Shown in pieces: positions 44,291 through 55,340 of a DNA stretch of 55,340 bases. Within the stretch, counting starts at the first letter, position 1, and each line of letters opens with the position of its first letter. The position numbers and the translations under genes were made by a program. Location: assembly GCA_025529335.1 (NCBI GenBank), contig JAMYHX010000295.1, positions 1 to 55,340 on the forward strand. The letters are read 5' to 3'. Source of the DNA: Rhizopus sp. PT2906. Lineage: Eukaryota; Mucoromycota; Mucoromycetes; Mucorales; Rhizopodaceae. The notes beneath the pieces were generated by a model, which was not told the origin of the DNA, ran no database searches, and worked only from the letters and a program-made list of their open reading frames with translations.

Positions 44291-45511
44291 GCTTGTTACT
44301 GGCTCCCGTAAATCTTCATTATGTGTTACCATTAGCCAATAAATATATGCATGTGGTTCATTAATAAATACCTGCTTAGCTTTAAACTTGACAAGTTAAA
44401 GACAGTGTTGAACATATAAAGATTAGCTTCCTTATGAATATTCTTTCACTATTCTTGAACCCAAGTGAGGTTTTTTTTTTAGCATACTGATTTTTGCGCT
44501 TATTTGTGTATCATTAAATAAAGGTTATGTTTATTTAATTAAACGCATACCAATTAGTTTGGATCAAATGCACAATAGTATGTGTTTACATGTATTTTTC
44601 TATCTTACACCGAAACTGTCTTTATCAGTCCAAGCAAATTAATGCGTAAAGGGAAAGTTGACTCAGGGCCAGACGTATGTGCAGACATATCCATTTAACC
44701 AAGAATATAAAATATGTTTATATCCAATACTAAACGACCATGACAACAGTGTCTACACGAATCTGTTTAATATAAAAGAAAAACAACATTTTATGCAATA
44801 AAAAGGACACAACAGCTCTTTGGTTTATACTTTTAACTCAAATGAAAATCAAGCTTACTATTCTTACTATCTAATAATGGCGAAAGTCTATTGCAAAAAC
44901 GACAAGCTTATACAAATCTAGTCAGACTTATTGCCAAGCAAGCATGCAAATTCAGAAAACTAGCAGCAAAATCAACAGCAGTTTAAAGAAACCTCATAAT
45001 GTCAGAATTTATAAAATACCACATATTTTTTAAGCTTTTTGTTTCTATGCGTCACTAAAAAAGTGATAAAGGCAGATGAACTTTATTTCAGAGCAAGGGA
45101 AGCAAGTGTAACCGTAATATTATAAAGACAACGAGTGTCATGGCTTGAGTTGGAATAGTTCAAAAATGAACTTTTACTGTACATTATTACCTTTTGGGAG
45201 AACGGGCGCTGTCAGATGGTCAGTAGCCAAAGTGCATCATCAATATTGAAAAACTGAGCAAGTTAAGAGAGGTACCCATAAACCAATGCTTTGAAGTCCA
45301 GAAAAATAATTGGAATACGGATATAGAACTATAAAAAGTTTTGTCAAGTCCACACTTTCGTGTAAAAAAAATTCCAGTATATATATATTTTAGTGATTGA
45401 GTATATTGTATGTATAAAAGGGATTGCAATGTACAAAAGGGGAACTATCAAGAAGGAAACAGTAAATGGAAAGTAAGGGGAATGTTTGTATAATATACAC
45501 CATCTTTACTA
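44291..45511. other. Intergenic gap, no supported gene
   Basis: About 1.2 kb of AT-rich DNA with no recognisable coding or RNA feature between a Fanzor relic and a decayed Gag-like gene. Confidence 0.4.
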
Positions 45512-47594
45512 TCAAGTGTTCTTTGACAATCCATATTCCAACTCTACCTTCTTTAGAATATCTCGAAACATATTGATCATCACAGACTCACTGGCAGATT
45601 CATCCGTCTTGCCTTTCTGATCAGGTATTGTAGCCTCAGTAGTAGGCTTTTCTTCCTGTTTGGGTGAGATCGACGCAGACGCTTGATCTTGCTCGGGCGA
45701 CGTCAGTTCAGAAGCAAGTTCGACGCTTTTTTTCTGCTTTGGTAAGTTTAACTCAGATGAGGAGCTAATAGATCTTTGACTTTGTTTAGATGGCATCGGC
45801 TCGGTTACCCTTTCTTTCTGTCTAGACTTTGCAGCCTCAGAGAGTTCAAAAGTCCTTTCTTTTCGTTTGGCTGTTAGAGGTTCAGGAGGCTCAATAGTTC
45901 GTCCTTTCAGCTTGGGCACAGTTCGCTCAGCCTTTGGCCTTTAGAACTTCAGGATGTTCAATCATTCGTTCTTTCAGCTTGGGTATACTTGTACTCTTTA
46001 TATCTGAAGAAGTGTCTGCCTTTGCCTGTTTCTTCTTCTTTGAGGATGCAGGCGTCATGTACTCTGCATACTCTTCTGGTGAGATAGGGCTATTTGGAAT
46101 ATCCTTGAATCCTTTTGTAAAATCTTGCTCTGCCTTAATCTCTACAGGTGAACCGCAAGCATTTCAATGAACGGGCCGTATCATCTGCAGCTCAGCACAA
46201 TCCTCCAGATGCCCCTGAGAGGAATCAAGCCTGCAATGCCTACAGTTCTCCGGCTCTGCTTTCCGTCTCTTTACGTAATCTAGTTCATCTTGACACATTC
46301 TCTTTTGTGACGAAGATAAACTCTTAATCATTGAAAACTGGTTGGTTGTATCTTTATGCACCATGGTCACTTTGGTCGTTAGATCTTTACGAACCATGGT
46401 GACTTTACTGAGCAAGTCCTTATGAACCATTGAAATTTGAGTAGTGGCCACTGGTTTATTCATGCTTGATATCATATTAAGTGTATCCTTTTTGATCATA
46501 GAAAGCGAGGAACTGCCAGCAATTCTTCGATCTGACAGAGGCAATGCACTTGTTGGAGCTCTTGGATATATCGTATATGAGTTGTAAGCGAGGGTTATGT
46601 CTGGTATAGGCGCTATAGGAACTATGGTTCTAGTTTCTACTGGATTAACGCGTTCGTGATCCATCTCTAGTAATTCTAGCTCTTCTGCTTTTCTTGTTGT
46701 GATTGGAATAGTTGCATCGATGCGGCGTCAAGGTAGTCTTCCTTTTCTTCAAGTAAGGATTGCAGCCTCTCAAGACTGTCATTGATGGTAGAGTAAGGGC
46801 CTTCAAGATAACCTTGTTCTTGAAGAGCCTCTGAGAGACAAGACTTGATGAGCATCTTTAGAGGATCCTGAGTGGATTGAATGAAGAAATGAACGAGTAT
46901 AGGACCATCTGGTATCATTGCTTTTTTCCATGCATTCGTGAAACGATGAAATATTTATAGCTGGTTCACCATTTGCTTGTTTGGTGCTAATAAACTGTTG
47001 ACGACTCTTTTGTAGATCCAAAGTGATATCCCAGCGTAAGGTCAACTTTTCGCGAATTTCCTTCCAATACGTCATTTTAAGTGTTGGTTCTAAACCAAAG
47101 GCTTGTTCAAACCATTTCATGATTTTTTGGTCACCTCCCTTACGCACAGACGCGGCCAGATACTGGAGCCAGGAGGCATCAAGGTCGACGCGATAAAACG
47201 CCAAGGTTGACTCAAATTTTTCAATAAAGTCATATATTGTCAAAAAGGTATTACCTTGATCTACTTCTTCTTGGAATATATGTTTGAGCATAGATGTATC
47301 ACATAAGCTGAATGGTGGTATGGTTGTTCCTTTGGAAGGAGTAGCAGGGATGGTGGTAGGAGTAATAGAAGTAATAGTAATAGTAGTAACAGACACTGGT
47401 ATGGTCACTTTTGGTAAATTAACTGATTTTGCTGATAGAGAATTTTGGATAGTACTGAGACGTTCCTCGCAATGCTGAAGTTCTTGCTTTATTTGTCTGA
47501 TTTTCTCGTCAAGCAGTTGTAGATCATGTTGCATATTAGTATCAGATCTTGACATGACTAGCTGTTCTATCTTTTCTGATAGATTTATAACCAT
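45512..47594 (-). pseudogene. Ty3/gypsy-type Gag-like gene, frame-broken
   Basis: The minus strand from 47594 reads a coiled-coil start (MVINLSEKIEQLVMSRSD, LLDEKIRQIKQELQHCEERL), then a capsid-like domain: TIYDFIEKFESTLAFYRVDL, WLQYLAASVRKGGDQKIMKW, WKEIREKLTLRWD, LQKSRQQFISTKQANGE. The frame then shifts near 46960 and continues as KKAMIPDGPILVHFF. Another shift lies near 46680. A zinc-knuckle-like CRHCRLDSSQGHLEDC follows (C-x2-C-x8-H-x3-C). The tail repeats a IPKLKERMIEHPE-like unit (45900-46000) and a Ser/Glu/Lys-rich end. No protease, reverse transcriptase, integrase or LTRs are visible nearby. It is either a dead orphan Gag or a captured gag-derived gene whose frames need checking. Confidence 0.6.
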
Positions 47595-48347
47595 CGTTGT
47601 AAGCCCTCATAAGTAATTGCGCTTACAGAATCAGATACATTGCTTGATCTTAATCAAAGGCAGCTGTTCAGCTTGCTGTAGGGACATTAGCAGAGCTTGT
47701 ATTTTTTTTTATATTTGGTAAAAAGCACAAACTCCGCAGATAACGCTTTATGTCAAACGAATAACAAAGTAGGCTGAGTAACAAAGCAATGACCGAACGC
47801 ATAAGCCATTGAATCACATTGGCTTTGAATGAAGCACATATGCTTAGCGTTTGTTTCACAAGTAATGATATCATAAAGTCACTATTTTTTTTTATTCGTT
47901 GCCATGGTAAAAAAAAAAAATAAAGCTTAAAAAAAAAAGGTTGCAACGTGGAGGAATTGAATGACCGAAGACAACCATGACAGATTGAAGACCGCACGAG
48001 GGAATAGGAGAAGAAGAGATAGACAAGACGTGATACAAAATAATTAATAGGTTCTACCCACGTACAAAGAAAATAAAAATATAAAATATGAAAGCTTAAT
48101 AAGAATAAGCTATGTTGAAGTAAAAGTTCTTATAGAATCGTCTGCTATTTCTTTTTTAGACAAAGAAAATATAGTTTCAAGGATGTTTGCCTCATTAAGA
48201 ATATAGTGTAGCACCGAGTAGCAAACTGTATAAATTTTTATAAAAATTTCTTTATTCTCTCTTTCTTTTTTCTTTTCTTTTAACTTTATTCCCCTTTTCT
48301 CTTTACTTTTTATACCCTTCTTTTTTTATCCTTCTTTTATTTTGTCT
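47595..48347. other. Intergenic gap and promoter of next gene
   Basis: No gene is supported. A long pyrimidine-rich stretch at 48240-48345 directly precedes the next start codon, similar to leaders of other genes in this window. Confidence 0.45.
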
Positions 48348-49689
48348 ATGGCAGATGAATCACACTTTAGAAAATACCATCTTACAAAGAATAGTAGCGT
48401 AAAATCAGATACATCATCTTCATCTCGCAAGTTTCGCTGGTCGTCTTGTTTTTCATTTGTGACAAATAAATTAAAACGATATTCAAAATTAAATACTTCT
48501 CCATCATTCGAGGTTCTTCATGCTCTAAATGATGATCAAAAAGAGTTTTCAGTTCAAGGTAAAACATAAAAAAAAGTTTAAATGAGCAAGTCTAACCAAA
48601 TAAATAGACTCAGCCAAGCTGACGACGATGACAGCATCCTCTTCTTTTACTTCACATAATGATATATCCTCATCTCAATGGAAAGAACCAACATCGTCCC
48701 TTCTTCCTCCTCCTAGACAGCCCAAGCCAAAGAGACAGAGTATCCAGATACCTACCAGTAACAAAGATCGCATTCCACTGATAGACCCTACACTCACACC
48801 TAAAGTAAAGCCCAAGTCTACCAAGGGACAACCCACTCTGTTACGCTTATCTCTTGACGCTGAATGTCTTCAATCACCTACACAAAGTATCAAAGACGAT
48901 GATAACGAAAGTGTCTCTACTGGATACTCTGGTAGCACATCGAATCATCCCACTCCTTTCCGAAGTGGTACACTTGGTGCCACAAAGCCATCAAGCGATT
49001 TGGTCATCCCACCCTTGCCTTCAAGGCCAACCAACTCTTCTCTCGATTCATGGTTGACCGCAACTGAGAAACCATTAGACTCTTGCATCTCTGTAAGCGC
49101 GATGAGTCAACCTGAGGAAGAGGTTGACTTAATTGATGAGTCCAGACGGTTATCTCTTAAAGAAAGAAGACGAAGAAAGTCACCCTTGACATTACCTGGC
49201 GCGGAGCAACTCACTTTAGCTATCAAGGAAACAAAGATAAGTGAAAACGAAGATCACACTTGGCGACATCAATTGGTAGAACAAAGCGTGATATACTCAT
49301 TTCGAGATAAATATCGTCAAGAAGCCATGTTATCCTTAGAAGGAAAGAAACAACAAGAAGAAGAAAAGTCTTTGGATAATTCTAAAAATAAAAAAATCAG
49401 TAGCAAATCACGCCGATCATCTCACATTGATCAGCCATCAGAACTCACACAGAAAGAACGTAGTCAAGAAAGATCCGAAGGACTCGAAATTATCTGTGAA
49501 GATGAAATACCAAAAATAGTCTCTCGTGCCATGATACAAATACCAGAAACACCACCTCATCATCAACAATTTACCCCCTCCTTGATTTCGGTGCCTTCTA
49601 CGCCCAATTCTATTGATTCCTCCATGATTGATCATGAAGAATACCTTGTTCAGCAACATGCTTTGGCTGTCTGCTTAACTTCAGATTAG
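48348..49689 (+). CDS. Unknown Ser-rich, probably disordered protein
   Basis: Two exons joined by a 49-nt intron (48559-48607) give about 430 residues, starting MADESHFRKYHLTKNSSVKS. The sequence is Ser/Pro/Lys-rich with a Pro cluster (LLPPPRQPKPKRQS), a basic patch (LSLKERRRRKSPLTLPG) and a short helical region (HQLVEQSVIYSFRDKYRQEA). The C-terminus (SSMIDHEEYLVQQHALAVCL) looks like a conserved short motif. No enzyme domain is seen. It could be a fungal regulatory or scaffold protein with many phosphorylation sites, but I do not recognise a family. Tail-to-tail with SCO1, only ~65 bases between stops. Confidence 0.65.
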
Positions 49690-49756
49690 GCTGGTTCCTT
49701 TTTCTTTTTTTTTTGTTATATTAAACATTTATTTCTGTACATAAACTCCTTGTTCT

Positions 49757-50713
49757 TTAATGTGTCTTTTTATATTCTTCATAATAACTTTTGAAGCTTT
49801 TGGCAACTTCATCTGCTTCAGCATTCTGTCCGTAGCAATCGAGGAATTTGCCTTGAGGATCCATTAGGTAAAAGAAGATGGAATGGTCCACTAAATAATC
49901 ATCTCCCTCACTAATATCAGGAGGAGATGACACATACACTCGAAAGAGTTTAGCTACTTTTCTAACTTCTTCATCTGTGCCTGTCAAACCAATCAAATTT
50001 GGATGAAAGTCCTTGACATACTCTCTCACTATTTCGGCTGTATCTCGTCTGGGATCACAAGTGATAAACACAGGAACCAAGACATCTTGTCCATATTCCT
50101 TTTCTATGTACAATCATTAGATCATTTATATATACATATCATATCCACACTTTACTAGCCATGTCAACTACTTGTGCCATTTTATCCAGTTCATCAGGAC
50201 AGATATCAGGACAATGCGTAAATCCAAAATAAATCAAACTGAATTTACCCTTTAAATCGTCCGATCCAAAGGGTTTCATGGTTTCTGCATTTGTCAAGGT
50301 ATATTCGCCTCCTAGCTTGGGTTTTCCAAACGATTCTGGTTTCTTTCTCTCAGCTTCTTTCTGTTCACGGAGCTTTTCTACCTTTGATTTTTCACTTTTA
50401 AAGTATAAGAGTAAGCCTGAGCCTACACCCAAGAATAAGGCGGCTGCTTTAAATGTAAAGGGCTATAAATTATTTAGTATTGCCCTTATTTATGTATATT
50501 GTACACATACACCAACGGCAGCTTTAGCCTTTAGACTTTCTTCTCTAGAGGTAGCATAGGTGCGGTAAGGTAATAATGATTTGCTGTATTGGTATCTGAT
50601 GAAAGAAGGCTTTGCCAGACAATTCGCAAGACGCTATTGGAATATAGAGTTAAGTTAAGCATTTCAACATGATCTATTTAACAAACATTTCTACAAAATT
50701 GTCTCAGTGACAT
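49757..50713 (-). CDS. SCO1: Cytochrome c oxidase copper chaperone SCO1
   Basis: Inner-membrane mitochondrial thioredoxin-fold protein that delivers copper to the CuA site of cytochrome oxidase subunit 2. Four exons, about 280 residues. I choose ATG 50711-50713 (MSLRQFCRN), whose exon splices to RLANCLAKPSFIRYQYSKS, an Arg-rich presequence. Then come a transmembrane helix (AAALFLGVGSGLLLYF) and the core GGEYTLTNAETMKP, LIYFGFTHCPDICPDELDKM with the copper-binding C-P-D-I-C, VFITCDPRRDT, LTGTDEEVRKVAKLFRVY, and DYLVDHSIFFYLMDP with the copper-ligand His. The first intron donor is gtttgt, less canonical than the rest, so the first exon is the least certain part. Confidence 0.92.
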
Positions 50714-50852
50714 GTTGCAGGGGGAATGAACAAGATCAAAAAGAAGCAAACCCGTCACTCGTATTATATAGCATCACGTGATATCGGACAATGAAAGCTT
50801 TAAATGGTAAACATGGTTTTTTTTTGCTTCTTTTTTCTGTAATCTGCGCAAA

Positions 50853-51253
50853 ATGTCTGAAGAAAAGCAAGAAAAGAAAGAAAACGCTTCCAACGAACAC
50901 ATCAATCTTAAAGTTGTTGGCAATGTGAGTTTTATTTATACTTTATCTATTTATCACCAACTCTCTTTTACCATTCCTCAATAGGACAACAATGAAGTGT
51001 TTTTCAAAATCAAACGTACCACTCAATTGCGCAAATTGATGGATGCCTACTGCGAACGTCAAGGAAAAGCACCAGGATCAGTACGCTTTTTATATGACGG
51101 TACGCGTATTTTGAATCACAATACACCTAATGAGGTAAGTTACCATGATTGTAACTATACCATTTTTTTAAACCCTTTTTTTTTAATCTATAGTTGGATA
51201 TGGATGACGGTGATAGTATTGATGTTATGGTCGAACAGATTGGTGGTTGCTAA
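50853..51253 (+). CDS. SMT3: SUMO
   Basis: Ubiquitin-like modifier, 93 residues in three exons. Sequence landmarks: EHINLKVVGN, DNNEVFFKIKRTTQLRKLMD, YCERQGKAPGSVRFLYDG, RILNHNTPNELDMDDGDSID and VMVEQIGGC. The diglycine is followed by a single Cys before the stop, so Ulp-type protease processing removes just one residue. Attached to lysines in nuclear targets by E1/E2/E3 enzymes. Introns fall after VVGN and after TPNE. The gene is divergent from SCO1, with about 140 bases between start codons. Confidence 0.95.
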
Positions 51254-51353
51254 CAAAGAGACCACAGAATAAAGATAGTGCATGTTATTGGTTTATATGA
51301 AAAGACAGTCCATTTTATATACATTTTTTTTTCTGTTCTTCTTCTCCTGCCAA

Positions 51354-52133
51354 TGTCATTCATTACAAGCAAAAAGCTACTTACACTCATTTTAACTTTG
51401 AACAAGAAAGAACAAAAAGTATATATATATGGAAAATATGCTGTAGCTTAATATATATATTAATATAAAAGAAAGGTCCTCTTGGGGATGAAAAAAAGAG
51501 GCTTTGGAGCCAACAAGTTCAATGGTAACTATATTGCTATTATACATAACCAACAATGTATTCACGCTCAAATAAAAGGCTTTGGAGGTAAAGTTGAATT
51601 GGGAGAGACAATTGAAGAAGGAGCAAGAAGAGAGCTATTTGTAAGTTGTAAGTATTTTTTATACCATGTTATTCATTCATCAATATAGGAAGAAGCAGGC
51701 ATTGAAGCTATTGATATGAAAAAAGTTGCTATCAACTTATTTACCTTTGAACATGATCCAGTTGCATTAGAGACGCACATTTTTGTTGTTGAATCATTCA
51801 AAGGAGAGCCTATAGAGTAATAAGTGTCATTTTATAATATATATAATTATTCATCATGTATTAGGACAGAGGAAATGAGACCTGAATGGTTTGACTATAA
51901 AGACATTCCTTTTGATCAAATGTGGACAGACGATAAATATTGGTTTCCTTTTCTTCTTGAACTGAAAAAGTTCATTGGATACTTCCATTTTGCACAAGTA
52001 AAATATATACATATTAGAGATGTACATCTTGCTTACTTTACTATAGGATCAAAAGACAATCCTGAAACAACAGCTCAATACTGTGGATGATGGTCATGTA
52101 TTGACCGAATTTGACTTGAAGTCAATCATATAA
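51354..52133 (+). CDS. MTH1/NUDT1-like Nudix hydrolase
   Basis: Sanitises the nucleotide pool by hydrolysing oxidised purine triphosphates (8-oxo-dGTP type). About six exons, roughly 160 residues. The first exon MSFITSKKLLTLILTLNKKEQ splices to VLLGMKKRGFGANKFNG, matching the LLGMKKRGFGAGRWNG segment known from human MTH1; an ATG at 51488 is internal to this. The Nudix box spans an intron: GGKVELGETIEEGARRELFEEAGI-like, satisfying G-x5-E-x7-R-E-U-x-E-E-x-G-U. Later blocks TEEMRPEWFDYKDIPFDQMW and YWFPFLLELKKFIGYF are also MTH1-specific. A 54-nt frame-preserving intron (51525-51578) lies just before GFGG. The C-terminus extends ~15 residues past the usual end. Confidence 0.88.
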
Positions 52134-52815
52134 TCTGATTATTATAGAATAGATTTACAAAAGAGAAATCTCTTGTGTTAAATCGAGAGCTTTTTGTATT
52201 CATGAAGGGGAATTAGATGATGTTACTTGATTATTAATATTTGAATTTCTTGAAGCATCTTTTGATTGAATCTACTCAATTTGTTTCTTTATTTTACAAT
52301 AGGATGCGGATGAAATTACTGCTTCCCCTTTATGTTTATTCACCACTCTTTGGCACACTCCATCAGCGTCAAAGCGGCGCTTTAAGCGGACGTAGGCTTT
52401 GAAACTACAATGTGTTATTCAGAAAAAAAAAAAAAGAGAGAGAAAGAGAGAATCTTTATAAGCATGTTTGTATGAGATAATAAGAGAATATGTTAATAAG
52501 CAGTAGCAAGTGTTAAAGTATATTTTCAGTCTGTGTTCATTTAAACTTTATATTTTAGCAACTGGAAGTAGTGGCTTTGGTATGATATCATCCATCTTTA
52601 TGATATGACCCCAGCTTATGGTTTATAAGTCAATGAGAGAGAGAGAGAGACCATAGTAGCTATTATAGAACTGAAAGAATAAAAAAGATATCATAGTATT
52701 CTTTATAACAAATTGGGAGATAAAAGACTGTTGCATTTTTTCCCCCCTCTTTTAAATAGCAGAAAAAACAATAATAAAAAAATACAGAACTTTCCTCTTT
52801 TTTTATTTATTTATA
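52134..52815. other. Intergenic gap, Nudix to SSK1-like gene
   Basis: No gene is firmly supported. A minus-strand open stretch at about 52260-52420 (reads RLKRRFDADGVCQRVVNKHK) looks protein-like but has no start, splice context or known family. GA tracts at 52435-52450 and 52634-52650 precede an A/T-rich leader. Confidence 0.35.
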
Positions 52816-55129
52816 ATGTCTACCAATGACAACACAACAACGACGCCCTCATTTACAAGAATAAAGCCTACAAGCAGACCAAGGTTGGCTAACCTGTCTA
52901 TTCAACGACAAAGACAGAAAGAAGAGGAAAAAGAAGAGAAAGAGGCTATAGAGATTCAGCTTGATAAAGGTCAAACACACCATGTTCAGCAAGAGATCTT
53001 GATTGTCATTACTGCTGCCATTCTACTCAACATACTGTATATACCAAAGTGGCAAAGCATTGTTTGGCTTATCACACTCTATTCATGGTTCGGCTGGGCC
53101 GATCGCTGGACATTGGTATATGCACGCTACACAACACTTTTGCTGCTTTTGACGCATAATACATCTTGGTTATACAAGCTTATGCCGCTCGCAAGCGCAT
53201 TATTATTCTATATTGCCGAGCGTATCTTGAATGCAGCTCATCTCGACCTTGAACACCAGACACGACAACACGAATCAAACGTAAAGGAAGCTATCCGTGA
53301 CTATAGTCAGAAGCGAGCGGTATTCTTGGCAGTAACATCACAAGAAATCAAGGATGCAGCAGTCATGATCATGTCTACACTCGAACAATTTGCGCCTCCT
53401 TCTATCTTGTCAAATACATATGAACTCTTGAGCGCATGCTCTATGGCAGTACCCATCACGACCATATCTGCCATCAATACGACCGTCAAACAAGCCTGCC
53501 ACATCGGATCTCATCTGAAGGTACTATCAAGCATGCTGAGCAAACATGTTAAGAGCGAGTCAGTAGAGACGACTGTGAATGAACCATTTGATGTGGGAGA
53601 GTTGGTGCAGAACGTAGGCGATGCATTAGCAGGAATGTCTGCCAAATTGGGTGTTCATTTTGTGATTTATCACATGGATAATGGGCTGCATTATTCGACA
53701 ATCATAGGAGATGAAGATGCTACAAGACATACACTGGTTCATGTAAGCATGTCTTTTCTTTTTTTATTTAAGCATGCAACCAATCTTTTTATAGCTACTT
53801 CGTAACATGCTCGAAGGATGTACGCCTGGTGCATGTATCGAGTTTGGACTTAATATCGTTTCGATTCCTGATACGCCAAAAGTCCGCGTGACGTTTGAAA
53901 TTACACAAATTGCCTCTCCTGCCATCCCACCCGGAATCTCTTCAGCTGTGCCCTTACTGCCTAATGCCAACTTTACTGAACAGCTCATACGCTATATCGG
54001 TGGCAAGTTGACAATTCAAGATACTGATCACAACAAAGTCCGGATCCAACTCACGCTCGATGCCTTTCCGGGCAGTGTAAACGGAGACCAACGATTGATT
54101 TTAATAGAAAAACCCTCACAGATTCTGGAAAAGCAGCTACAAAACATTCGGTTCTCCAACGAGCCAACCTTACAAGACTTGACCAAGTTTCTATCCAATC
54201 TCAAGGGCGTGCGTCTGGTACTTCACGCGCCTGAAAAGAGCGTGTTTGCTCGACATTTGACGAGCTATCTGACACACTGGAATACAGACATAAGCCATAT
54301 GCCTGTGACGCAAACCACAACGCCAGCTACGACGCAAGGAGTGAATGAACCCATCACGTCGCCAACCCAACGTTCGTCCAATAACAAGGTGCCATCACCC
54401 GCTATTGAAGAAGACCATATCCATTCAATCCCGCCTGCATTTATCCTGATCGACGATGATATCATGATTCTTGAACACAAACTAAAAGAATGTCGTGATC
54501 TGCCTACTCAAAGGATCCGGCCAAGAAAGCCCAAGTCGAGAGCAAACGATGTACTCTTTCAGAGATCAACCATTGCCATCATCTATTTTACGTCGCTTTC
54601 AAACTATAAACGAGTGCGAGATACGATTCAGTGGTTCTCAACAACAACTCATTCACCCTATATGCCGCGTGTGGTCGTAGTGCCCAAGCCAGCTGGACCC
54701 CGTCGGTTTCTGACGGCATTACACACCGCATGGATCAATGCCATTGTCGAGCCGCACTTTATCCCCATTGCCACATCACCACTCAGTCCGTTTGTGGCCC
54801 CTCATACGACCTTGTCTCCAGGGATCCAAACGGATGGAAGTTCGAGTACAGGGTCATTTGTCACACCAGGAGGTTTTATGACTCCTCATGATAGACTTTC
54901 ACCTGGACGTAATAAATTAAGATTACACTCTCCTAACTATATTGATCACCTCGACAAGGGAAATTATTTTACTCCCAGAGGAAGCGGCAATAAAGAAAAC
55001 ACTTCTCCTCTTGGACAAACCGTGATCAGCCCAAAAGACTCTCAACATCAACATCAACATCAACATCAACATCAACATCAACATCAACATCAACATCAAC
55101 ATCAACATCAACAGCAACAGCAACAGCAG

Positions 55130-55161
<32 letters not shown>

Positions 55162-55340
55162 GGATCAACAACAACAACAACAGGTCAAGAAAAGAATTCG
55201 CTCCGTTAGTAACGCAAGGCTGGGTTTATTAGAAAACATTCAATCACCATCAAAAGATAATACGGATGTACAACAAGAACAAAGACAGGAACAACCTAAA
55301 GAAGAAACAAAACGAAAACCCAAGATGAACTTTAATATTA
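52816..55340 (+). CDS. SSK1/Mcs4-like response regulator with membrane segments, 3' truncated
   Basis: The gene runs off the window; about 820 residues are visible over two exons (intron 53743-53794). After a polar N-terminus three hydrophobic segments occur (EILIVITAAILLNILYI, SIVWLITLYSWFGWA, LMPLASALLFYIAERIL), then a degenerate histidine-kinase-like stretch (EAIRDYSQKRAVFLAVTSQE, DVGELVQNVGDAL). A receiver-like domain follows (PPAFILIDDDIMILEHKLKE, IAIIYFTSLSNYKRVRDTIQ, RVVVVPKPAGPRRFLTALHT), with the Lys-Pro pair but without the normal phospho-acceptor context. Low-complexity HQ/Q tracts then precede KRKPKMNFNI, where SSK1/Mcs4 proteins begin their true receiver. Such proteins pass two-component osmotic or oxidative signals to a MAPK cascade. 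The terminal receiver is outside the window. Confidence 0.75.
55043..55183 (+). repeat. (CAACAT)n/(CAG)n tract coding for HQ and Q runs
   Basis: About eleven CAACAT units encode alternating Gln-His, followed by CAG/CAA codons encoding a long Gln run with one Asp. It is inside the SSK1-like coding frame and likely length-polymorphic. Confidence 0.9.

Noticed and set aside
52260..52420. Minus-strand protein-like stretch
   Set aside because: No start codon, splice sites or known family; too short to call a gene or relic.
54923..55180. Minus-strand poly-Leu/Met ORF
   Set aside because: It is the antisense of the CAA/CAG/CAT repeat in the SSK1-like gene.

Overview
The window looks like nuclear DNA of an early-diverging filamentous fungus, most probably Mucorales (Mucoromycota). 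The evidence is AT-rich DNA, compact genes cut by many short GT-AG introns of about 50-90 nt, a metazoan-like Ral GTPase, a Mucoromycota-type WRKY/GCM1 zinc-finger protein, a SSK1/Mcs4-type response regulator, and relics of Fanzor nucleases and of a Mucorales-style Gag gene. I assign no species. All gene structures are hand-spliced from the sequence.

Layout. 1-9400: end of a secreted-protein gene (-), RRP36 (-), a gap with a Fanzor relic, a DUF1748 mitochondrial gene (+), an unknown small gene (-), a WRKY/GCM1-like gene (-) and TFIIH subunit TFB2 (+). 9900-17000: a glutathione S-transferase (+), then a 4.7-kb Tc1/mariner-type element (10881-15565, TA-flanked) built as a giant palindrome of two ~1.37-kb arms around a 1.9-kb centre, then a second Fanzor relic. 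17300-27700: acetate-transporter-family protein (+), a GH31 sulfoquinovosidase-like protein (-), riboflavin kinase (-), NASP-type histone chaperone (+), mitochondrial ribosomal protein uL4m (+), and a DEAD-box helicase with three RanBP2 zinc fingers and a GW-rich tail (-). 28700-36230: Ral GTPase (-), a CH-domain/CDC15-type kinase ending in a C1 domain and a CAAX box (-), and eIF3a (+). 38500-43660: homeodomain factor (+), SNU23/ZMAT2 (+), SLY1 (-). 43700-47600: a third Fanzor relic and a decayed Gag-like gene. 48300-55340: an unknown disordered protein (+), SCO1 (-), SUMO (+), an MTH1-like Nudix hydrolase (+), and a SSK1/Mcs4-like membrane-anchored response regulator cut by the window end (+).

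Most genes are unlinked housekeeping functions (transcription, splicing, translation, vesicle fusion, mitochondrial biogenesis). Possible functional neighbours are the tandem Ral GTPase and CAAX-ended kinase, both predicted to be prenylated. The points most worth following are the palindromic transposon, the Fanzor relics, the GH31 protein that keeps a sulfoquinovose-type pocket but has Arg at the general acid/base position, the CH-kinase-C1-CAAX architecture, and the GW tail on the helicase. I found no tRNA, rRNA or CRISPR array.
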